Assembly: GCF_000263195.1 (NCBI RefSeq)
Contig: NC_018748.1
Location: forward strand, 2,356,001 to 2,420,000
Reading direction: 5' to 3'
From: Emticicia oligotrophica DSM 17448
GTDB taxonomy: Bacteria; Bacteroidota; Bacteroidia; Cytophagales; Spirosomataceae
DNA length: 64,000 bases
This document shows, piece by piece, positions 26,869 to 35,928 of the stretch. The notes below the pieces were generated by a model. It saw nothing but the letters and a program-made list of their open reading frames with translations. It had not been told where the DNA came from and ran no database searches. Position 1 is the stretch's first letter; the number at the start of each line of letters is the position of its first letter. A program made the position numbers and the translations under genes.

Positions 26869-28230
26869 TTATCTAAGTAGGGTAATTTTACCAATAATCT
26901 CATTTTTCTCATTCCCTTGACTCTTGGTTATAAGTCGATAAGGATAGGTTCCTGACAGATAATTTTCTCCATTCCAAGTGTCTTTGATACTCGTAAAGGT
27001 GGTAATTAGTTTGCCTTTTTGGTCATAGATACTAAAACTGATAAGCTTTTCATCGTCACCAAAAATCGAAAAAGTATCATTGATACCATCATTATTTGGT
27101 GAAAAAGCTAATGGTATAAAAATAAAAATACTTGATAGACAAGGTTTAAGCGTATTTTTAAGACAAATTTTATTCGAAATGAAAGCAGTTTCGTTGGAGG
27201 TGAATTTTATTTGATAGCAATTTTCTTGGTTACATTTAATTGTTGTATCTGAATATCTCAACTCTCCATAGGGCAATTGAATACTTTCATTTTTTAGTAC
27301 CATAAAATCTTTAATCACTGCTGGTTTAGCTTCTTGCCAGCGTAAATCATTGGAGTTTTCGGTAGGAGTCACCTCAAAATCAATATCACAAATTTCCTTC
27401 GATATGTTGTTTGGGAAACAATTATTTTCGAGTTTAATAGAATAGCACACGTTTTTTGCCGAATTCTCGAAAGTAATTTTCTGAGTACCTAATTCTCCAG
27501 ATTTGGCCGTTATGAGTGAATTATTGCCCAAAACTTTCACATCTTCCCCCGATACATTATTGAACGTAAGGCTGTAACTTTCAGGACCAGTTTTTTCAAG
27601 TAAATTTATTTGTGGTTGAGTACTCTTCGGGAATATAATATCTACTACGCTTTGTTTAGTACAAAACTCAACTTCATAGTGAGCCTCAACACTTACTTTT
27701 CTATCATTGGTATTAGTGTAAGTGTGTGAGATAACCGTAGTAGGTAGTTTTATCTTTTCAACTGGATTTCCATCGCCCCAATTAATCAAGCAATAGTCAT
27801 AAGGAAGTGTACCTGGCTTTTTATTATCAATGATTTCGAGACTAACTTTTTTATCACAAATTTTAGGTCTAAGAATAAGCTTGTTCGTGTCAAGTACTGT
27901 TACCACTCCACATACACGGAGTTCTTTACCATCTTCTTTCCGATAAGTAATTTGCATTAATTTATAAGCACCGGGGGCAGAATATGTAAAAGTAGGTACT
28001 TCAGTGGGGTTTGTTGGAGGGCCGCCTTTATAATCATAGATAAACTTATGTCCAGTAGCAACACTATCATTTTTACTGATTTCTACAGTAAATGGCACAC
28101 AACCAATCATTATCTTAGCATTAAGCGACCCCGAACCAATATTTGGTCCATAGCATTGGTCGTTGTTTTGAGCCAAGCTTTTAATGGATAGTAAGATTAC
28201 CCAAACTATATATAAATATTTTCGTTTCAT
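26869..28230 (-). CDS. Secreted protein with PKD-like domains and a T9SS type B (CHU_C) sorting domain
   Basis: A 453-residue exported protein with signal peptide MKRKYLYIVWVILLSIKSLA. A PKD-like beta-sandwich (about residues 40-110: P-P-T-N-P-T-E-V-P-T-F-T-Y-S-A-P-G-A-Y) is followed by further beta domains. The C-terminal 85 residues form the gliding-motility-associated domain (F-S-P-N-N-D-G-I-N-D-T-F then F-S-I-Y-D-Q-K-G and W-N-G). This directs export and surface anchoring by the type IX system. No enzyme motif is visible, so an adhesin-like role is inferred. Confidence 0.85.
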   Translation of the reverse strand: MKRKYLYIVWVILLSIKSLAQNNDQCYGPNIGSGSLNAKIMIGCVPFTVEISKNDSVATGHKFIYDYKGGPPTNPTEVPTFTYSAPGAYKLMQITYRKEDGKELRVCGVVTVLDTNKLILRPKICDKKVSLEIIDNKKPGTLPYDYCLINWGDGNPVEKIKLPTTVISHTYTNTNDRKVSVEAHYEVEFCTKQSVVDIIFPKSTQPQINLLEKTGPESYSLTFNNVSGEDVKVLGNNSLITAKSGELGTQKITFENSAKNVCYSIKLENNCFPNNISKEICDIDFEVTPTENSNDLRWQEAKPAVIKDFMVLKNESIQLPYGELRYSDTTIKCNQENCYQIKFTSNETAFISNKICLKNTLKPCLSSIFIFIPLAFSPNNDGINDTFSIFGDDEKLISFSIYDQKGKLITTFTSIKDTWNGENYLSGTYPYRLITKSQGNEKNEIIGKITLLR

Positions 28231-28243
28231 TCTGCCTAAATGG

Positions 28244-28252
28244 GCAAAGATA
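28244..28252 (-). promoter_or_regulatory. -7 promoter element for the T9SS type B protein
   Basis: The minus strand reads TATCTTTGC (TAnnTTTGC) 14 bp before the ATG at 28230, implying a near-leaderless transcript. Confidence 0.5.
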
Positions 28253-28452
28253 GGTTAGTTTAAATAGGTTAAAATAAAAATTTGTTGTTATAAATTTTTG
28301 AACCGCAGATAGCACAGATTTCCTAATGCTAATTTTTGTAAATTTTATTGCATTTTTAGCGAAAATTAGTTTAATCTGCGTGCCATCATTTTTAATTACG
28401 AAGGTATTTTATATTTCTGATAATAAATACGCTAAACAAGCACAATAAATAA

Positions 28453-29013
28453 CTATTCTTTGGTCAAATGGTTTTTTACTTGCTTAAATTCTTCTGGTGT
28501 ATTGGCATTAGTAAGAAATGTGGAATCAGGCAAGTGAATAGTAGTGATAGAATTATTTTGAAGAAAGTTTTTGGGGCTTTGGGCTCCCGTTTGTGCGTAA
28601 GCAATTAGCAGTGGGTAAGCCTGTGGTTCGTAAATTGTAAAGAGTGGGTCGGGTGCATTAGTCGCTGGGTTGAAGAAAGCGGTTGCTATCTTATTAGGAT
28701 TCCTATGGTTAATAAGTAATTCAAAGGATTTTTGATTGAGAAAAGGCATATCACAGGCCATCACGAGCCATGCTGTTTGTGAATCCTTTTCGAAGGCCGA
28801 TAGTATTCCTCCCATGGGCCCTAACTGGTATTCATCGATGATGGTATTTTGAGAAAAAACTTGTTCGACTCGGCAAGAATAATATACTTCGCTACAATAT
28901 TTTTTGGCTAGTTCTAATAGATATTCTCGTTGAGGTTTGCCATGATATTCAAGCAAACCTTTATCGCTACCCATACGAGAGCTTCTTCCACCAATGAGTA
29001 TGAGCCCTTTCAA
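28453..29013 (-). CDS. mobA: Molybdenum cofactor guanylyltransferase
   Basis: Adds GMP to molybdopterin to form the MGD cofactor. It has 186 residues with the nucleotidyltransferase signature L-I-G-G-R-S-S-R-M-G-S-D-K at the N-terminus and the metal-site segment V-M-A-C-D-M-P-F. The start is TTG at 29013: the frame closes at a stop five codons upstream and no ATG is available. This TTG overlaps the TGA of moaC (TTGA), so the two are translationally coupled. It may act with moaE across the T9SS gene. Confidence 0.9.
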   Translation of the reverse strand: MKGLILIGGRSSRMGSDKGLLEYHGKPQREYLLELAKKYCSEVYYSCRVEQVFSQNTIIDEYQLGPMGGILSAFEKDSQTAWLVMACDMPFLNQKSFELLINHRNPNKIATAFFNPATNAPDPLFTIYEPQAYPLLIAYAQTGAQSPKNFLQNNSITTIHLPDSTFLTNANTPEEFKQVKNHLTKE

Positions 29014-29492
29014 TTTTCTTCTAATTTAAAATCTTTTTTGCCGCCAGTTTTTTCAATCAAGCGTGTTTCTTTGATAATAATATTGTGAGAAAACGCCTTA
29101 CACATATCATAAATGGTCAATGCCGCCACACTCGCTCCCGTTAAAGCTTCCATTTCTATGCCTGTTTTACCCGTTAGAGAGGCTGTACATTCAATAACCA
29201 CCTCTTTTTTTTCATTGACAGAAATATGAATTTGACAGTTTTCAAGGCCAAGAGGGTGGCAAAGTGGAATTAAATCGCCAGTTTTTTTTGCTGCCATCAC
29301 ACCTGCAATGATTGCGGTTTGAAATACTGGGCCTTTTTTTGTATGAATTTCTTCGTTGGTAAGCCTTTCTAAAATGGCATCATCTAAAACTACTATGCTT
29401 CGAGCCTTGGCTGTTCGGCGGGTAATAGCTTTTTCGCCTACGTCAACCATCGAAGGATTTCCTGCCGCATCTATATGTGTAAAGTTTGACAT
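29010..29492 (-). CDS. moaC: Cyclic pyranopterin monophosphate synthase
   Basis: Converts the MoaA product to cyclic pyranopterin monophosphate in molybdenum-cofactor synthesis. It has 160 residues with the conserved L-C-H-P-L motif, M-E-A-L-T-G-A-S-V-A-A-L-T-I-Y-D-M-C-K and the catalytic Lys/Gly end E-K-T-G-G-K. It overlaps mobA by 4 bases. A 9-bp palindrome (CTGAATAAA at 29578-29586 with 29592-29600) lies upstream, between it and recQ. Confidence 0.96.
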   Translation of the reverse strand: MSNFTHIDAAGNPSMVDVGEKAITRRTAKARSIVVLDDAILERLTNEEIHTKKGPVFQTAIIAGVMAAKKTGDLIPLCHPLGLENCQIHISVNEKKEVVIECTASLTGKTGIEMEALTGASVAALTIYDMCKAFSHNIIIKETRLIEKTGGKKDFKLEEN

Positions 29493-29577
29493 TTATTTCT
29501 ATTTATAATGGATGTTGAAGGTATATAAAATTTAAGGTTAATAATCTAATAATTACAAATAACTCCCCAATCTTGTT

Positions 29578-29600
29578 CTGAATAAACTGAATTTATTCAG
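29578..29600. repeat. Palindrome between recQ and moaC
   Basis: CTGAATAAA and TTTATTCAG form a 9-bp inverted repeat with a 5-base spacer. No T-run follows the stem on the minus strand, so it looks more like a protein-binding site than a terminator. It sits about 86 bp upstream of moaC. Confidence 0.35.
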
Positions 29601-29619
29601 TGAATGAAGATATAAGGTT

Positions 29620-31530
29620 TTACACGCCCACACGCTCAACGATTCCTAATTCTGTAAATCTAATTTCTTCGTTTTCAATCATTTTTCTGATTACTTCTTT
29701 TACAAAATATTTATTATTAAAAAACTGATAATCAACAATTTGATTGACTGGTGCTGGAATAATATCTAAAATTTTTTGTCGATATTTTGCGTAAACTTCT
29801 ATCGGAACAGGCCATTCTTGCTTTTTTTGCTTCAAACAATTATCACAGATACCACAAGTGTAGTTCGTAAATTCATTGAAATACTCTTGTAACATTTGTT
29901 GTCGGCATCGACGCCTATCTTCTACAAAACGCACCACCGCAGCTACTTTTTCTAAATCTCTTTGTTTACGACGTTGAATTTCTGTCACATTGATAGCTAA
30001 GTGCTTCGCATCTTGTCGAGCAGTAAGAAAGGTTAGTTGTGGAATAGTCTTTTGTTTCTGATAAGTGATAATACCTACCTGATGCAAATAGTCCAACATT
30101 TTTTCGATTTCGGCGGCACTTCCAAAGAAATATTTTCCGATGGTAGCTTCAGAAATGCTCACATAGCTTGCAAACAAATCACCGCCATAAATGCGAAGCA
30201 ATGTTTTAATAAACTTATCGTAACTAGGTGTTTTTATCTGAAATTTATATAATTCGTGGTTATCAACCGTAAATGATATTTTCGATGGACTAAAGTAGGC
30301 ATCGCTCAATTGAATGAGCCCTTCATCTTGTAAAACTTTAAGCTCATTATGTGTTTCATGAGCGGGCAATCCGAAAGTGCTGACAAAATCTTGGAAATCA
30401 AAATCGTAGCTTTCGAAGTTTTCACCGCCAACTGCCAGACGGAAATAGTTTGCCAAAGCCTGATACACCCTTTTTATATTTTCAATGGGTGGATATTTTT
30501 GTTCTACCTGTTTAGCAACGTCATCTAAATCGCCTCTTGTATAAAGTAATACCGCAAAAGCTTTTTTACCGTCTCTTCCGCCACGGCCCGCTTCTTGATA
30601 ATAGGCCTCAAGCGTTTCGGGTAGGTCGAGATGAATTACTACTCGAACATCTGGTTTGTCAATGCCCATACCAAAAGCATTAGTTGCCACTATCACCCGT
30701 GTTTGATTACTTATCCAAGCTTCTTGTTTTTTGAAGCGTTCGGGTGTTGAGAGCCCTGCGTGGTAATAATCAGTACTTATTCGATTTCTATTGAGCCAGT
30801 CAGAAATTTCTTTTGTACGACGCCTACTACGTACGTAAACGATGGCTGTTCCTTGTACTTTTTGTAGAATTTCAAAGAGTTTTTTCTCCTTACTTTCTTC
30901 ACAAAAGACTGAATAAGAGATATTTGGTCGGGCAAAACTTTGTTGAAAAACTTGTGGATTTTTAAGGGATAGTTTTTCAATGATGTCTTGTTGAGCCTCT
31001 TTAGTTGCAGTAGCTGTGAGTGCAATGGTTGGTGCGTTACCCGTAAACTTTCTGAATTCTGGAATCTTTAGGTAGGGTGGGCGGAAGTCATACCCCCACT
31101 GTGAAATACAGTGAGCCTCATCAATCACAAGTAGGCATACTTTCATTAGTTTCGTGCGAACCTGCATGATTTCGGTCAGCAATCGTTCGGGCGAAACATA
31201 CAAGAATTTAAAATCGCCATAAACAAAATTATCGAGAGTATAGTCGATTTCGTTTCGGTGCATACCCGAATAAATGGCAGCGGCTTTTACACCTCGTTTA
31301 CGTAGCTGCTCTACTTGGTCTTTCATGAGTGCCACCAAAGGTGTGATGACAATACAAACACCCTCCATGGCTAAGGCAGGTACTTGAAAGCAAATAGATT
31401 TTCCCCCGCCAGTAGGCATCAAAGCAAGTGTATCTTTCTTCGCTAAAACAGAATTGATAATATCTTCTTGTAAAGGTCGGAAAGTATCGTATTGCCAGTA
31501 TTCTTTTAATATTTCTAATGGGGTCTGCAT
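29620..31530 (-). CDS. recQ: ATP-dependent DNA helicase RecQ
   Basis: A 3'-5' superfamily 2 helicase acting at stalled forks and in recombination. About 636 residues: Walker A in M-P-T-G-G-G-K-S, DEAH box D-E-A-H-C-I-S-Q-W-G, motif VI G-R-G-G-R-D-G, then the RecQ-Ct zinc site (C-R-Q-Q ... C-G-I-C-D-N-C) and a winged-helix domain. The ATG at 31530 (M-Q-T-P-L-E-I) is preferred over the TTG four codons upstream. The C-terminal HRDC domain is not recognisable, so it ends early relative to E. coli RecQ by family comparison. Confidence 0.95.
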   Translation of the reverse strand: MQTPLEILKEYWQYDTFRPLQEDIINSVLAKKDTLALMPTGGGKSICFQVPALAMEGVCIVITPLVALMKDQVEQLRKRGVKAAAIYSGMHRNEIDYTLDNFVYGDFKFLYVSPERLLTEIMQVRTKLMKVCLLVIDEAHCISQWGYDFRPPYLKIPEFRKFTGNAPTIALTATATKEAQQDIIEKLSLKNPQVFQQSFARPNISYSVFCEESKEKKLFEILQKVQGTAIVYVRSRRRTKEISDWLNRNRISTDYYHAGLSTPERFKKQEAWISNQTRVIVATNAFGMGIDKPDVRVVIHLDLPETLEAYYQEAGRGGRDGKKAFAVLLYTRGDLDDVAKQVEQKYPPIENIKRVYQALANYFRLAVGGENFESYDFDFQDFVSTFGLPAHETHNELKVLQDEGLIQLSDAYFSPSKISFTVDNHELYKFQIKTPSYDKFIKTLLRIYGGDLFASYVSISEATIGKYFFGSAAEIEKMLDYLHQVGIITYQKQKTIPQLTFLTARQDAKHLAINVTEIQRRKQRDLEKVAAVVRFVEDRRRCRQQMLQEYFNEFTNYTCGICDNCLKQKKQEWPVPIEVYAKYRQKILDIIPAPVNQIVDYQFFNNKYFVKEVIRKMIENEEIRFTELGIVERVGV

Positions 31531-31560
31531 CGCTAAATACAAAAACTTCGTCTTTGACTA

Positions 31561-31568
31561 CAAAGATA
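31561..31568 (-). promoter_or_regulatory. Candidate -7 promoter element for recQ
   Basis: The minus strand reads TATCTTTG (TAnnTTTG), about 30 bp before the recQ ATG. Confidence 0.5.
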
Positions 31569-31790
31569 AAAGTGTAGTAAGTTGAAGTGTGTGAAATTTT
31601 TGATTTTCTTAATTACTACAAGCCGACACAATCAATGATTTCATCGTTATTTACATATAATCACTCAACAAAAGTATTAGAAATTACGTTAGAATTGATA
31701 TATTGTAAAATATTTAAAGAGCAACCCTATTACCTTGGTTTACGTATATTTAAGAGAGCCTGACAAATCAGAAGATTAACGTTTAAAATT

Positions 31791-34484
31791 ATGAGAAAAA
31801 TTTACCTATCTGTCTTACTATTATTAATGGTAATGTCAGTTTTTGCCCAAACAAAGGCTAAACCACGCCACAATGATATAAGTCCATCAAACCCTGATAA
31901 AATTGAATTTATGAAGGGTAAAATGATTGTTTGCCCTGGTATTTTTGAAGATGCCAACACTTTTGTGCCAATGGCTAAAGAAGTAGAAGAAGCTCTTAAA
32001 GGTCAGAAAGCTCGTGGAGCCGCTGCTGCTAAAACTACATTTATCGTAACATATAATGGTTTTTCTCCTGCTGCACAAAGAGCATTTCAAGCGGCGGTAG
32101 ATATTTGGGCAAATTTAATTAGTTCTCCTGTTCCTATTCGAATTACGGCTACTTGGAGGGCTATTGATAGTGGAAATACTGGGGGGACAATCTTAGGGCA
32201 GGCTTCTCCAGCTGATTTTACTCGAAACTTTCCTGGTCAACAACGTTACAATACTTGGTATCCGATTGCCTTGGCGGAAAAAATAGCTGGGCAGGAACTT
32301 AACTCAATAAATGACCCAGATATTACAGCAGAATTTAATAGTTCTGCACCATGGTATTTAGGAACAGCGGCTCCAGGTGCGAATCAGTTTGACTTCACTT
32401 CGGTTGTTTTACACGAACTATGTCATGGACTTGGTTTTACCGCCTCTCTTCGTGTGAATAGTACGAATGGACAATGGGGTTTCGGTACGGGTTCTCCTTT
32501 TGTGTATGACCATTTTGTAGAGAACGGTACTGCACAGTTGCTGATTAATACTGCCAATTTCGCTAATCCGTCAGTTCCTTTAAAAGATCAAATGACAAGT
32601 GACAACTTGTTTTATAATAGTCCTACTGCAACAAATTCAAATAATGGAGTAAAAGCGAAAATCTATGCTCCAAATACTTACCAAGCTGGTTCAAGTATTT
32701 CACACGTAAATGATGCAACGTATCCATCAGGTAATCCAAACTCATTGATGACTGCCTCTGCAAGTTTGCGTGAGATTATCAGAGACCCAGGCCCGATTGT
32801 CAAAGGTATTTTTGCCGATATGGGTTGGAAAGGCACTTCACTTTTGCATACAAGAGTAAAAAATATTGAGAATACAGTTAGTAAGGTAACAATCAAGGCT
32901 ACAATTACGAGTGATACGACTTTAGTGGCTGGCTCGGCAAAGGTATTTTATACAGAAAATGATACCTTAATGACTAATGCAAAGCCATTGAATTTGGTAA
33001 GGATTGGCAATACAAACGACTACTCTGTGGATGTACCAATTACGAAAACACCTTCAATTATTAGATACTATTTAGTGGTTGAAGATGATTATAAGCGTAA
33101 AAATACAGCACCTGCTGAAGCTCCGACAAAAGGATATTATGGTTTTAGTGTAGGTAATGCTGACGTAACCGCACCTTTTGTAACGACAAACCCGCCAACA
33201 GTGGTGCCAACCAATGGCTTAGTAGATATTTTTGCTAATATTGAAGATAACTTCGAGCATGGTATTGATACTGTTTATGTTGAGTACAAACTCAATGGTG
33301 TTGACCAAAAACCTTTTGGTGTAAAGAAATATAATCCACTCACTGATGATAAAGCTTATTCACAAGGACGTAATGATGCTTTTTCTTATTTAGCAAAAAC
33401 ACCTTTTGGTTCATTGAAGCAAAATGACCGTGTACTTTATAGAATTGTAGCAATAGATAAGTCGAAAAATAAGAATAAGACGGTGCTTCCAGCTTACTTA
33501 AATACTCCGGGTACGAATGTAGTACCAACACCCGATTATTATGAGTTTATCGTAAGTGATTTAAAAACCCAAACACCAGTAACAGTTTATTTGAATACTT
33601 TTGATACCGCCAACGACGACATTGCTGGTATTGGAGGTTGGGGTATTGCACAGCCAACAGGTTTTACAAATGGTGCTTTGCATTCTGCACACCCTTATAA
33701 AAATGGAGGAAACGAAGACTTACAGTCAAATACGATTGCATTATTGAGAATCCCTATCCAATTAAAACAAGATTTAGATTCGGCAACAATAACTTTTGAT
33801 GAAGTAGCTTTGGTTGAGCCAGGAGAATCAGGTTCTACATTCGGTGATTCTAATTTTTATGATTACGTAGTGGTTGAAGGGTCGTATGATGGTGGTGCAT
33901 CATGGATACCGTTCGAAGATGGATATGATGCTTCGAGAGATGCTAGCTGGGAAAAAGCTTTCAATAGTGCTGGAGTTAATGGTACATTTATAGGAGCCGA
34001 TGGCAAGTCTTATCAGTCTTCAGATTCGAGAGGAACGGCAACTTCAGCTTTATTTAAAACTCATACGATTAAAATGCTTTCATCGGGTGATTTTGCCGCT
34101 GGAGATGTAGTTTTAATTCGTTTTAGACTATTTGCTGATGAATTAACTTATGGATGGGGCTGGGTTATTGATAACCTGAAAGTTCAAGTACCGCCACCAC
34201 CACCAGTTTTAGCAACCGAACAAAGTGCTGAACGAGTACTGACACTTACGCCAAATCCGAGTCCAGATGAAATCTTGATTTCAACAAATTTGGCAAAACC
34301 AGGCCGTGTTAAAATGGAAGTGCTTAGTTCGAAGGGGGTAAAAGTCATGGAAAGAGAGTTTTTACCTGAAGTAAACACTTTCAATCAGAAAATTGATTTG
34401 AGAGACCTCACCGTGGGTACATATATGGTTAGATTATATACTGAAAACGGAGTTGTTGTAAAACGCTTTGTAGTAAATAAATAA
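31791..34484 (+). CDS. T9SS-secreted zinc metalloprotease
   Basis: An 897-residue exported protein with signal peptide M-R-K-I-Y-L-S-V-L-L-L-L-M-V-M-S-V-F-A-Q. The catalytic domain (about residues 80-345) has the zincin motif V-L-H-E-L-C-H-G-L-G-F (two His ligands and the catalytic Glu) and a downstream S-L-M-T-A segment that may be a Met-turn. It is followed by beta-sandwich domains, a proline stretch (P-P-P-P-P) and a C-terminal type A sorting domain (T-P-N-P-S ... G-T-Y-M-V-R-L) for type IX export. Substrate unknown. It is followed by a clear terminator. Confidence 0.87.
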   Translation: MRKIYLSVLLLLMVMSVFAQTKAKPRHNDISPSNPDKIEFMKGKMIVCPGIFEDANTFVPMAKEVEEALKGQKARGAAAAKTTFIVTYNGFSPAAQRAFQAAVDIWANLISSPVPIRITATWRAIDSGNTGGTILGQASPADFTRNFPGQQRYNTWYPIALAEKIAGQELNSINDPDITAEFNSSAPWYLGTAAPGANQFDFTSVVLHELCHGLGFTASLRVNSTNGQWGFGTGSPFVYDHFVENGTAQLLINTANFANPSVPLKDQMTSDNLFYNSPTATNSNNGVKAKIYAPNTYQAGSSISHVNDATYPSGNPNSLMTASASLREIIRDPGPIVKGIFADMGWKGTSLLHTRVKNIENTVSKVTIKATITSDTTLVAGSAKVFYTENDTLMTNAKPLNLVRIGNTNDYSVDVPITKTPSIIRYYLVVEDDYKRKNTAPAEAPTKGYYGFSVGNADVTAPFVTTNPPTVVPTNGLVDIFANIEDNFEHGIDTVYVEYKLNGVDQKPFGVKKYNPLTDDKAYSQGRNDAFSYLAKTPFGSLKQNDRVLYRIVAIDKSKNKNKTVLPAYLNTPGTNVVPTPDYYEFIVSDLKTQTPVTVYLNTFDTANDDIAGIGGWGIAQPTGFTNGALHSAHPYKNGGNEDLQSNTIALLRIPIQLKQDLDSATITFDEVALVEPGESGSTFGDSNFYDYVVVEGSYDGGASWIPFEDGYDASRDASWEKAFNSAGVNGTFIGADGKSYQSSDSRGTATSALFKTHTIKMLSSGDFAAGDVVLIRFRLFADELTYGWGWVIDNLKVQVPPPPPVLATEQSAERVLTLTPNPSPDEILISTNLAKPGRVKMEVLSSKGVKVMEREFLPEVNTFNQKIDLRDLTVGTYMVRLYTENGVVVKRFVVNK

Positions 34485-34503
34485 TCAATCAATCGCTTCA
34501 TTT

Positions 34504-34540
34504 AGCCGTAGAAGTTTGTTTTGAGCTTCTACGGCTTTTT
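34504..34540 (+). terminator. Intrinsic terminator of the metalloprotease gene
   Basis: AGCCGTAGAAG (34504-34514) pairs with CTTCTACGGCT (34526-34536) and is followed by five T. Confidence 0.88.
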
Positions 34541-34596
34541 GTTTACCCAAAGTTTCTGTAAATTGGGGCATATAATCGTATTTTCTCAATAAGCTC

Positions 34597-35910
34597 ATGA
34601 TATTTATGCGTAAAGTTTTAGTAATCATATTTGTTTCATTCATTAGCATTTCTTGTAAAACCTCACAAAATATTTATAGTAAATCGCCTTATGCCAAGAT
34701 GATTGATACATCGAGTATCTTATCGCAGAGTATGACGGGCATGGCTTTGTTTGATTTGAGTGAACAAAAGATGATTTTCGAACGTAATGCAAGTCGTTAT
34801 TTTACTCCCGCATCTAATACTAAGCTTTTTACTTTTTATGCATGTCTAAAAACACTTAGCGATTCAATTCCTGCTCTTCGCTATGAAATTAAAGCTGATT
34901 CTTTGATTTTTTGGGGAACTGGCGACCCAACTTTCTTTCATCCAGATTTGACAAGCACCAAGACTTTCGACTTATTGAAAGCCTATAAACATACGAAAAA
35001 GTTCTATTTTTCAGATGGAAATTTTACTAATCCTTATTTTGGTTCGGGTTGGGCTTGGGATGATTATAATAGCTATTATACCGTAGAGATGTCACCGCTA
35101 CCAATGTATGGTAATATTGTGCGTGCAAAAGTCGAAAATGGCGAAATAAAGCCCCAACCAAGTATTTTTGAAAATACGTTTTATAAAAAAGATACAGGAT
35201 ACGAAATAGAAAGAACACCAGCCGATAATCAGTTTTTATTACCTAAATCGCTGTTGAATAAGCCTAATTATCAGCAAGATATTCCCGTTAAAACCTCAAC
35301 GGCTTTAACTCAACAACTATTGATGGATACTTTGCGTAGAAATGTGAGTTTATTAAAAATCCCAGTTTCTACTACCGCAAAAACTATTTATAGCATGCCT
35401 ACTGAGCCTGTGTATAGATTAATGATGCAAGAAAGCGATAATATGCTCGCCGAACAGTTGCTTTTACTTTGCGGAACAACACTAAAAGACTCAATTAATT
35501 CTTCATTTGTGATAAAATCAATCAAAGAAAAATACTTGCAAGACTTGCCTGATGCTCCGAAATGGGTCGATGGTTCGGGGCTTTCAAGATATAATTTATT
35601 TACGCCTCGTTCGATTATAAAGCTTTTGGAAAAAATCTACGCCGAAATTCCTCAAGAAAAACTGTTTTCTATCATGGCTATTGGCGGAAAGGCTGGTACG
35701 GTGAAAAACATGTTTAAAACCGAGGGAGAACCTTTTGTTTTTGCCAAGACAGGTTCGTTGAGTGGCGTGTATAATTTAAGTGGCTATTTAATTACAAAGA
35801 AAGGCAAAATCATGTTGTTTAGCTTAATGAATAATAACTTCACGAAACCAACAAGCGTAGTAAGGAAAGAAGTAGAAAAGATTTTATTGGAAGTAAGGAA
35901 TAGGGAGTGA
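34597..35910 (+). CDS. dacB: D-alanyl-D-alanine carboxypeptidase/endopeptidase (PBP4/DacB type)
   Basis: Peptidase S13 acting on peptidoglycan cross-links in the periplasm. It has 437 residues from the ATG at 34597; an ATG three codons on (34606) is equally good. The N-terminus is a lipoprotein-like signal ending I-S-I-S-C. The three penicillin-binding motifs are S73-N-T-K, S-D-N (E-S-D-N-M-L-A-E-Q) and K-T-G (A-K-T-G-S-L-S-G). The large inserted domain between the first two motifs is shorter than in E. coli PBP4. Its stop codon is inside a hairpin terminator. Confidence 0.92.
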   Translation: MIFMRKVLVIIFVSFISISCKTSQNIYSKSPYAKMIDTSSILSQSMTGMALFDLSEQKMIFERNASRYFTPASNTKLFTFYACLKTLSDSIPALRYEIKADSLIFWGTGDPTFFHPDLTSTKTFDLLKAYKHTKKFYFSDGNFTNPYFGSGWAWDDYNSYYTVEMSPLPMYGNIVRAKVENGEIKPQPSIFENTFYKKDTGYEIERTPADNQFLLPKSLLNKPNYQQDIPVKTSTALTQQLLMDTLRRNVSLLKIPVSTTAKTIYSMPTEPVYRLMMQESDNMLAEQLLLLCGTTLKDSINSSFVIKSIKEKYLQDLPDAPKWVDGSGLSRYNLFTPRSIIKLLEKIYAEIPQEKLFSIMAIGGKAGTVKNMFKTEGEPFVFAKTGSLSGVYNLSGYLITKKGKIMLFSLMNNNFTKPTSVVRKEVEKILLEVRNRE

Positions 35911-35928
35911 AAACTCCCCATTTTTTTT
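35903..35928 (+). terminator. Terminator overlapping the dacB stop codon
   Basis: GGGAGT and ACTCCC form a 6-bp stem closed by a GAAA tetraloop and followed by eight T. The TGA stop (35908-35910) is in the stem-loop, and the T-run reaches the 3' end of the next, convergent gene. Confidence 0.75.

Noticed and set aside
28300-28395. 'Cgcagat' / 'aatctgcg' inverted motif in the mobA upstream region as a riboswitch
   Set aside because: Only a short imperfect inverted repeat; no conserved aptamer blocks were seen.
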